Source: Plecoglossus altivelis (lineage: Eukaryota > Chordata > Actinopteri > Osmeriformes > Plecoglossidae). From it: a stretch of DNA of 64,000 bases. How positions within the stretch are numbered: the stretch's first letter is position 1; every line of letters starts with the position of its first letter. Shown piece after piece: positions 24,094 through 33,209 of the stretch. The DNA is taken from positions 15,416,163 through 15,480,162 of the forward strand of contig BROE01000020.1 in NCBI GenBank assembly GCA_036571765.1, in the 5' to 3' direction. A program made the translations under genes and the position numbers. The notes beneath the pieces were generated by a model. The model saw only the letters and a list, made by a program, of their open reading frames with translations. It did not search any database and was not told the origin of the DNA.

Positions 24094-25076
24094 CTGCAAC
24101 AGAGCAACGAACCAAGTGTTTCCAGGGCACGCATTCGCTGTGGGACCCGCGCATCTCAGCCATTTCCCATGCAACACCTTGTATTTCTCACACATTTTCA
24201 CGATTTAGTAACCCTACTCCCCACCACACACACACACCATCTACACCTGAATGTACTATTCCTGTGCCAGCAGTCTAAAGGTTTCTCAGTGTGTTGTTAA
24301 GAAGGTGAGCGTGTGTGAGTGTGTAGTTCAATAATTATAAGCTTGATCCGCTTAACTCGTTCAAAGGATAAACAAATAGGCCTACTAATGATCCCTCACC
24401 TCAAGTGTCAGAACATCGGGGTGTGGGAGTTGCCTAGTTCTCAGACGATTCTCCAATGCCTGCATATCCTGGTGTGGGAATAGAGATTTAGGAGCCGGAT
24501 GGTTGACACGAGTCAGTTACCAAACGTTATTGGTGGAACTTGGCGAAGTGCCAATAAACGACGATAAAGCTGCTTTAACAGTATTAACGTCAGCTTATTT
24601 TAACGTCTCAGAAAAATAATTTAACGTACAATACAGCCAAAGTATCGGCATTCTCTACCGCTAAGAGTTGCGCGTTTCTCTCGTGTGCGGTGGGAGACTG
24701 TTGCAACTCAAGTCTTCTCCGGCATTTATGTTCTTCATATCGACGCTCCATCTCGCGAAGCAACACAGCCCTCTTTCCTAAACTGGCAGGAGACAAAGGT
24801 GACTTTTATTGGAGGCTAAGGTCACGATGTGCCAGTACGGCTACAAGACGAGCTAGTTCTACTGTGGCTAGACCTAGCCTGAGCCTGTAGCTAGTTAGCT
24901 CTAGCTCGTTACTGTGTTGTAGCTAGAGCTAGCTACCTACGCTTTATCAAGTTGCTTGCAACCACTAGAACTACACTCGAATACGTACGGCCGTTCATTC
25001 ACGAATGCAAACAGTTTGAAACTCACATTTCTTCGTGTTTTTTACTTAATTCAACTTCTTCTTGTAGACAGTCCAT
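23890..25076 (-). CDS. c3orf14: C3orf14 homologue (whole coding region, 4 exons, 148 aa)
   Basis: A small vertebrate protein of unknown biochemical role. Exons 25076-25027, 24782-24659, 24468-24400 and 24093-23890 join in phase to 447 nt. The N-terminus MDCLQEEVELSKKHEEI aligns without gaps to the start of human C3orf14. The middle (about residues 17-80) is charged and heptad-like, so probably coiled coil. The strongest block is RYWASVEEKIPEWERFLLG (residues 83-101), nearly the same as human. The C-terminal 42 residues after GPHP are Arg/Pro/Ala-rich and longer than in human (128 aa). The gene lies on the same strand as ptprg, 2.7 kb past the ptprg stop, and converges on fezf2, as in mammals. 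No catalytic motif, signal peptide or membrane segment is seen. Confidence 0.9.
24400..24468 (-). CDS. c3orf14: C3orf14 homologue exon 3 (23 codons)
   Basis: Acceptor TTCCCACACCAG, donor GTGAGG, phase 0 at both ends. Encodes DMQALENRLRTRQLPHPDV then LTLE. It matches the human segment ending in SLE before TRYW and is too short to appear as an open frame with its own start. Confidence 0.87.
24659..24782 (-). CDS. c3orf14: C3orf14 homologue exon 2
   Basis: The acceptor CCTGCCAG leaves T to complete the split isoleucine, followed by LGKRAVLLREMERRYEEH. The donor is GTAGAG after GCG, phase 0. The alternative acceptor five nucleotides downstream (TTTAG) would break the frame with exon 1. Confidence 0.85.
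25027..25076 (-). CDS. c3orf14: C3orf14 homologue exon 1
   Basis: ATG at 25076-25074 with A at -3 (AATAATGG). Encodes 16 codons plus two nucleotides, ending KKHEE and AT before the donor GTGAGT. An upstream in-frame methionine (MNRLSATRPTEI...) would add 12 residues but does not match the family start. An ETS-type CCGGAA at 25144-25149 and no TATA box suggest a housekeeping-type promoter just upstream. Confidence 0.85.
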
Positions 25077-26528
25077 TATTTCTGTTGGACGGGTGGCCGA
25101 CAGCCTATTCATGCAAGCAACGTTTTGTATCCATAGAAACACCCCGGAAATGAAGAGATTTCGATTGTGGCAGTGACAAAGCGACATCTTTGTAAGGGAA
25201 CTACTCAATCTCTCGACTCTCTCATGATTCTATTTCATGATAGCTAAAAACAGTTGGTACCCAAAATAATCCAAATGGATCCACACCTGTTAATTAATGA
25301 ATCCTAGTAGGTGTTTTAGCTATGACTATACATACATTTTGATATACTAGCGTGGTATTGATATTGGTGACTCAGCTTTCAACAAAGTACATCAAAACTC
25401 ATATTTTATTTATGTATAGCAATACAATGTACATATTAAATAACACTATAGAATGCTTTGATATAGCTTTTGACAAAACAAAACAAAATGTTTTCCTTTT
25501 TTTCTTATTTCAGGTTACAAAAAGGAAGCAACAGCCACCTGTCCAAAATGGGTAAATGGATGAAATTATTCAGTGACGTACTGAGAGCTATTCTATTGCA
25601 CACTTGACAACAGAATCATATCTCAAAAAGGAAAAAAAAAGATAGAAAATAACAATAATATCACAATCACTGCCTGAAAGATAATTGAAGGGGTGGGCTT
25701 GTATGGAAATGTAATGAGTGCCACGATCTTAATGCAGACTTGGTTTCACCACTAAAGCAATGCAATTACATAAATGAAATTAGAGGGGGGGGGAAAAGTA
25801 ACTTCTTATGAAAATATAAAATGTTATGATTACATACCATAGATACAAAGTTTCCAGGTAATGGGTGATCAACGGAGCAAATCATATGTATGAATTTTTT
25901 TGGAGTATATAAATCAAACTTTTGAGTGTGGTTAGTAAATGGGATCGCTCAGGAATACGAATGCTGAGTTTCAATACATCAATACGAAGCATCTGAAGAA
26001 AAGTACTTGTGACCCCAAATGTTGGAGAGTTTTAACATATTATGTGCCCCTCGAAAGGACACGGCTGGACAGAATTAGTACGATGTTGGCGCAATCTCCC
26101 TACTTCCACAAACCTTGCTATTTCAAATGTGTCTTTGTGTCTTTGACCTCAACAGAAAACTGGATACCGTACAATCGCAGAAACGCTTCCAAATGGACAT
26201 GCCAGCTGACAAGTGCAGCGGTGATGCAAGGTTAGTCAAAGTCGCCCCTGGACAGAGAGAAACCCCCATCTGGCACCAGCTCTCCCATTTCTCTTTACAG
26301 AAGTTAGTTCAAGTTCTTTGGTAAACATTACAAATCATATCTCCACTGCTCAGTTGTCATAAGTGAACTTTAATAATATGTTCTAATAGCCATGGCATTG
26401 TGCTGTCTAAAGAATTCACATTTCCAAATGCAAATCCCAGGTGGTCTCTCTTTCATTCGGTTAGAGTAAGGATGTCCTGAAACGGAAGTAGTGTGGAGAG
26501 GAATTGAACTAAAGACTGACAAATGACA

Positions 26529-26671
26529 GTAAATGTACAGCACTCCAGGACCCCAAACCCACAGCAAGTCTGTCAGTAAATGTACAGCGCTCTAAGACCC
26601 CAAACCCACAGCAAGTCTGTCAGTAAATGTACAGCGCTCTAGGACCCCAAAAACCCACAGTAAATCTGTCC
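26529..26671. repeat. 47-bp tandem repeat, 3 copies
   Basis: Three tandem copies starting at 26529, 26576 and 26623, each containing GTAAATGTACAGC and GACCCCAAACCCACAG. The last has two extra bases and a few substitutions. It lies in the presumed ptprg 3' UTR, so it may be transcribed. Confidence 0.9.
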
Positions 26672-26775
26672 TTGCTTAGGCCACAAAATCCCAATCTAAC
26701 CTTCCTTTAGAGCAAAACCTTACAAAAGTCATACAATCATATCACACACAGCACACACAGGCACACATGCGCACG

Positions 26776-26800
26776 CACACACACACACACACACACACAT
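26776..26800. repeat. (CA)n microsatellite
   Basis: About 12 CA units in the presumed ptprg 3' UTR, preceded by an imperfect CA/GCACGC stretch from 26745. Confidence 0.9.
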
Positions 26801-27808
26801 TCACGTTTCAGCAACAGTGAGGAATATAAAATATATACACAAGGCCTTGTGACGCGTGAGCACACCAATTTTTAGAACGTCCGAGTGAACTTGAAGACTT
26901 TGTCAGATGTTGAAAGATGGGCACCCCCCTTCTTCGTTGAGTATTCATGTCTTTGTGTGGTTTTCAATGATTAGCAGCAGAGAACAAAAGAGAGATACAA
27001 AGCAAGAACAGATACTGGCATGACAGTCTGTGGGACACCTGTTGAATAACGGTTTGCGTGGGAATCAACTGGCCTCAGGCAGGTCATGAAAAAGGACATC
27101 TACAAAACCACAAAGTTATAATGATAAGGATATATTCATATATGTATACATATATTTTCATATATTAAAAAGCATAATATAAATCATACAAAGAAATCAA
27201 AAAGTTCACAGTAGCAGTAATGATACCACCTGCAATATTCATATGTTGAGTCGAAATTGCTAATAAGACATGTCATGATAAATGGTGTGATATTAAAGAA
27301 AGAGAAGAAGAAATAAAATGCCCCTACATATGAGTTTTCCGCAAATTAGTGGTGGTAAGGTGTACGTAGCGATGGTGGCCAGCAGAGGGCAAACACAACC
27401 ATGTTTGTTTTCAGAGAAGCAGTTGGATGTGAGGACTTTGCTATGTTATGGAATGTTCAAATCAGAGTTTGAGTGTACGAGAAAGATGTTGATCAGCTTA
27501 GTTTAGGCAGTAACACTGACATTATATAGTGCAAACAAGGAAAGACAGAAGGGTTTTTCATTGTTGTGAACTCAAAAATCCTGGTGCAAACGTTCAGTAG
27601 GATAACATTAAGACATAAAATGGCGAAAAAATAAATATCAAAAACTTTATCAGTGTAAAAAAGTAATCAGGTTATTCATTTAACCAAGAGTCTGGCAAAA
27701 AAGGCCTCAAAAAGTCTGGTTTTCTATAGTCCTTGACGTTTTACAAAGGTAAGTGCCTGGCTATCAGCTTGCCTTCCTGCATCCCCTCAGGTCTCCCAGC
27801 AGGCTTCT

Positions 27809-27958
27809 TCACACCAGAGACTCCATGCTCTCGCCTGGGTCCGACTCATCTGACATGGCAGCCATGGTGCCATTTCTGTCCATGGACATGAGGCTCGCCC
27901 CGTTCTCCTTGGAGCTGACCAGACTGAGCATAGCTTTATAAAGGTACTGGTACTGATC
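27809..27958 (-). CDS. ptprg: ptprg last coding exon and stop codon
   Basis: Acceptor CCTTCCACAG, 49 codons then TGA at 27811-27809. Encodes DQYQYLYKAMLSLVSSKENG and the acidic tail DESDPGESMESLV, the conserved PTPRG C-terminus. Confidence 0.97.
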   Translation of the reverse strand, partial: DQYQYLYKAMLSLVSSKENGASLMSMDRNGTMAAMSDESDPGESMESLV

Positions 27959-30900
27959 CTGTGGAAGGAGAGGAGGGGAGAAAGAGAGAGAGGGGGAAAT
28001 CAAGTGGCTATGTTTCCCACGTTTCACTACAAACAGCCTTGACCCATCCCAGCGTTTCCCTAGCGTGGCACTCACCAGGTCAGTGAAGACACCAGGCCTC
28101 ATGAGGTTGATCATCTTGGCCACCTGATAGACGTCCACCGCCCCCTCGCTCTCCAGCTGCTGAGACAGGGTGGTGAGGGCGCACAGAGTCCCTGCTGACA
28201 CGGCCCCGTACCTGCGCAACCACACCAAGCGCACACACACGCACACACAGACACACACACAGCAGGGTCACTACACAGCGCCTGAGACAGCAGAGAATCC
28301 ACACCTGCTCTGGGACTCGTTCCAACAGAGCATGGGAGGGGGGAGGGGGGGAGAGAGGGGGGGGGGACTTGTGGTCAATATACGCCGCTTCAGGTTTCAA
28401 TAGCGATGTTTGTTTGTATGAAGTTCAGTGCCCGTGCTCTAGATCCTTGGCTGTCCCATTGGTCACTGAGGTTGTCTATAAATCCACAATGCTTGGCCTC
28501 CCTTGACAGCTGGTCAATACAGGACTGTAGGATGGTGGTAGGAACTGAACGTCTCAATGAAGACTAAAGACAGATTAGCCAGTGAATTCAGCCAGGGATG
28601 ACAGGAGAGGTTCTGCTCCTCTTAGCACGCGGAGGTTCGCAACGAACAGATTTCCACTGCGATTAGCAGCAATGTCAAGTGCCATAAACATGTGCTGCCT
28701 AACAACCACATCTCGCTGGCTAATTAATATGCTCACAGTTACAGCGAGCGACTATCTGAGACCTCTATAGGGGTTGGGCTCGCATTGCGGTGTTCAGCTA
28801 ACTGAAATGCTCAATTAGTCTTCATAGGGATGGGAGACGAGCAATCTGCACGATGCCAATACTTTAACCAGACTGAAGCTGTGTGGCTTGCGGTTGCGTA
28901 TTGTGTCATGTTGCTGATGTCTGTCAGAACTAAAAGACGTTCGTTAATCTTAATTGGATCCTATTTCCAGCACCTTGGGTTGTTCGCAAGTATAACTGTA
29001 AAAAGATTGAGAGTGTTTTCCCTCTCACCTGTGTCTCTCTGTAAAAGAGAAAGCTGGACGTAAAACAGCTAAATAAGACCACGGTCTATTTTGTCACGTC
29101 TGTTTATGACCATCTGCATTTCATGACTGGGGCCCAAGTGACGATGTATCAGGTGAGGAGACGTTTCTTTCCGTAAACCGCTGGGCCGCGGAAATGCAGG
29201 TGGACGGAGACAGTAGCTGCCACTCACTCGTCGTGCACTATGGTGGGGCCGTCTCTAGTCAGGGCTTCCTCTTTGATGACGTTGATGAGCTCAAAGGTGC
29301 TGCTCATGGGAGCGTCAGGGTTGGGCCACTTGGGACACTGGAAATGACGAACCTCCAACACGTAGTCATCCTGATCGAGGGGAAGAGAGAGAGAGAGGGG
29401 GGGGAAGATCAAGTACATCATGACTTCATCGCACACTTCATCACATGGCTGTTTTAGGTGTGCACATGTGGGTAGTCCAAACCCTGCAAACACACACACC
29501 CACACACACACACCCACACACACACCCACAACCACCCACACACACACCCACACACACCCACCCACACCCACACCCACACACACCAACCTGTGTGGCCTCC
29601 AGGATGAAGTCATGAATAATAATCTGCTCCTCGTTGGAGAGACACAGCCTGTCTTTACTGATGAGGGTTACGGTGAAGGCCTCACAGTTCATGGCCTCCT
29701 CTCGGCTGGGCCAGTACACAAACTCATCCTCCGCCTAGAGATGGTGGGATGGAATTCAGATGAGAGGAGGTAGAGATGAGGCGAGGCAGCGTGTCATTGA
29801 CTCTATTTTTAAAGAGGCGTCGCACAGTTTACACGGAGCGAAGCGCGGACGCTCACAACAACATCAAACTGTGAAAGGGACTGGGGTAGCACTGTGAATC
29901 TGTAGTCGCTTTGGGAAATCACAGATGGACTAAAAAAAAACAACAACCCTGAAAGTGATAAGAGGGGGAGCTGGTGACTGGCACAGCTGCCTGTCTCTCG
30001 CCAAATAGTGCTTTCTATTTAAATCTTGGGCCAAGGATAGGAAACTGTAAACCCAGAGTGTTACAGCAGGCCTGAGAAGGATCATCATAAATGTGTGCCT
30101 ATGTGTGAGCATCTGTCAGTGGGAGTATTCTGTGTGTGTGTGTGTGTGTGTTACCTACCAGACCCTGGTTGTCAGGCAGCATGATAATAATCTGGGCGTT
30201 GTGGTCCCAGATCATCCTCCAGAAGTCCTTGGTGGTGTGAGGCAGAGGATGCTGGGTAATGATGAACTCATTGCTCCTGTAGTAGCCCTGTGATGATGCA
30301 AGAGTTCAGAGTTTCAAGCAAGGGCCATGTTTTAGTTCCAGAGGGAAATAAGTGAGGTGTCAAGCCGACGTCGCTCTCAACATCAAACAACACAAGACCG
30401 TGCTTGTCTCCATTATTCCAGGCTGACGATATTGTTTAGCTTCTCTAGCGAGAGCCAAGCCCTTCAGAGTCCTCACAGTCAGTAGACTGAAGAGCAGGCC
30501 ACGGTTTTGTGTAGAACAGACTCATAAATGAATGAACTAATAAATAAATGACCATTCGATTGAAATGAAAACCCAATTCAATAACCCCAGAAACCCGGAA
30601 TATTCCAGAAATTCATCAGATCCAGAAGCACGGTACCATACTGTGACACTATGTTGCTGTTGCAGTGAGCTTTGGAGTAAACTGGTGTGACTGGCAGAGC
30701 GAGGCTCCGGGACAGCCGGAGAACGGCTGATGCAGGAACAGAGTGGCGGCTCACCATTATATAAGAAGCGTTGATGTAATCGGTGCCTTTCATTCCAGGC
30801 AAAGGTGCCAGCCCAACCCTCGCTCTCTCCGCTGTCAAGAGAAGCACAGAAAAGACAGGGGGAGGGACTTCCAGTCAGAAGAGAACCAATCACAGTCGAG

Positions 30901-33175
30901 ACGACAACATTAGCATAGGCAGGCATTTCGGAACTCGGGCAGGCAGCCTGAGAACGTTAGCGCGGGATAAAGATCATAAACACAGTGTTACGAAATAGCT
31001 GTGGATGAATGACTAAGGTGGACCGTGGTAAAGAAGAGAGGCTGCTTGGCCACTGTCTAGACATGTGTGTTGTGTGTGGTGGGGGTTTAAAATGTAGCTG
31101 GCTGGTGTTGTGATTATTAAGTTGTGCAGGTGAGCTGGCAGAAGTAGCACTCACAGGGCACCACAGAGGAGGTGCGGTTCTTCTCCTTGTTACAGTCCTT
31201 CTGGGCGCTGAAGCACTCCACAAACCTGGCGTTGCACTGGGTCACCAACTGTGTAGGGGGAGAGATTGATGTTGAGAAGCCATGACCATGCACATGTTGC
31301 TTTTATCAGCTCAGGAAAAAAACATGCCAAGATCATCAAGATATTGTGTGTGTGTGTGTGGACACAACAGGACATTTGACCACACCCATCAGTACAAACA
31401 CTAAAACAGGCCTGTTATTGTCTGGGACTGAACAAGAATTTCAAAGACTAGGTAGAAAAAGTAGTGGAAAATCTAGCATTCAATTAACATAAATCAAACA
31501 AAAGTGCGCAATATTTGAAGATTGCACTTCACGCACAAAATGAAAAAAGTTTCTAATAAAAAGAGGTTCCAATCAATATACTATCATAACTCATAAATGG
31601 CACAATAGAGAAACAAAAGAAATACTCTTCCACCCAAAATTATTAACTTTAAATCCAGCCTTGGAGTCTAATTGCATTAAAATCACAATGGCAGCCATTG
31701 TTTTGCAGGAGCAGACTCAATCTACCTCAAGTTTGGGCCTAATGACGCAGTCAGCGTGATAGAATAATAGGAGCCGCACAATCGCTCCCTTTAGTTAAAC
31801 CCCACACGACAACCTAGACCCCCCGCCGTGATTGGAGGACACGTCGCTGTGGCAACAGGCAAGAGTGAGTGGCATGGTTAAAGGCAGCCCTGGGACTCTT
31901 CGACTAAATTAATTTCTATTCTAATTACACTTCTCTTCCTCTGCTGGGGCCCCAAGGAGATGAATGGAGACTTTGTTGAAAAGAGGGACTTCTAGGAGGA
32001 GAGGAGCGAGAAAGAGATATAACCCTGAGGTCTTGTCAGGCAGACAAACAAGGAGACAAGGAACAGGGGAGGAGGAGAGAAGGAGAAGATGAGAGAGAAG
32101 GGCAGATGGGAGAGAAGCGGAATGCTGGAGGAGAAAACAGGAAAAAAGAAGGGGAGGGGGGAGAGGGGTGTGTGTGTGTGTGTGTGAGGGGGGGGGCAGA
32201 TGGAGCTATAGACCCAGATCCAGGTGTAGAACGAGGAGGAAAGGAAACCGGTGTGTGTGTGTGTGTGGAGGGGCAGATGGAGCTATAGACCCAGATCCAG
32301 GTGTAGAACGAGGAGGAAAGGAGACCGGTGTGCGTGCGTGCGTGTGGAACCGCAGAGCGACAGCCTCCCAGGGGAGGGTTTTAGCGAGCAGCTCTCACCT
32401 TGAACTGCTTCTCCAGGCGTGTGCGGCCTCCCAGGCCTGGGGTGAGGATGCTGTTGACGTAGCTGTGGAGCTGGCCGCACGTCACCTCCGTCTCCCTGCC
32501 CAGCACCGCCTCCATCAACGCATCATGGATGAAGATGTACTGCTCCTGCAAGCCAACCAGCACGGAGGTCAGACAGACTCCGGTCCAAGACGCAGCCATG
32601 ACACACCGGGAGAAACACAGATCAAACCATGTCCATTCAAAAAGCTCTACCTGGTTCATATAGAAAAAGGTGGACCATTTTCTGAACTCAATCCCACCGT
32701 ATTTAGTCATTTAAAAAGAATGGTAAACAATGCAGATGTTGGTGAAGGCCCACGCTGGCGGTGTGACGAATGAAGCCTTTACTTTATTTACAAAGAGGGA
32801 GGGATTGAACAGAATCAAGCGCAGCTGCTGAAGCCAGATAAGGCATTTGGAAGCAAGCACGCGCTCTCCACTCAGGGGAGCTGCCCCGAAGAAACGCTTT
32901 GTTTGACTTCAATCGCGGTACCTTCAAATGACAATGTGAATTCTGGAGTCTGAGGAGGAAATATTGTTTGATGTTTCTCTTAGATGACTGGAGAAATTCC
33001 CCCAAACAATAACCGCGCGCACAGACTGGTGACGTACCTCAGTCTGGACCAGGTAGTTCCGCTGCGTCCGGATGTGTTTGAGGAACCCCAGGACGTTGAC
33101 GGTGCTCTTGTCCTTGATCTGCTGCAGCATGCTGTCGATGACGATGTACGTCCCTGTTCGACCAACGCCAGCACT

Positions 33176-33209
<34 letters not shown>

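Larger units (their letters stand above)
25210..27808 (-). other. ptprg 3' UTR and ptprg-C3orf14 spacer
   Basis: AT-rich noncoding sequence after the ptprg stop. Candidate minus-strand polyadenylation signals are ATTAAA at 26374-26369 (3' UTR of about 1.4 kb) and AATAAA at 25410-25405 (about 2.4 kb, ending only about 330 nt before the C3orf14 start codon). No canonical AATAAA is closer. It contains a 47-bp tandem repeat and a (CA)n listed separately. Open frames here look random. Confidence 0.55.
31370..32390 (-). other. ptprg intron with AT-rich block and candidate element
   Basis: 31370-31650 is AT-rich with no features. 31650-31930 is non-repetitive with TCTAATTGCATTAAAAT, a palindromic SOX pair (31685-31701) and AAATTAATTTCTATTCTAATTAC near 31904. 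31980-32160 is purine-rich. 32164-32345 is a 77-bp duplication with GT tracts. Confidence 0.45.

Noticed and set aside
23721..24300. Longer open frames of 137, 142 and 101 codons overlapping the last C3orf14 exon
   Set aside because: They are in other frames or on the other strand. Only the frame ending at 23890 contains the conserved RYWASVEE block.
30957..31223. 88-codon minus-strand frame over a ptprg exon
   Set aside because: Wrong frame. The true exon 31155-31248 in the neighbouring frame encodes LVTQCNARFVECF.
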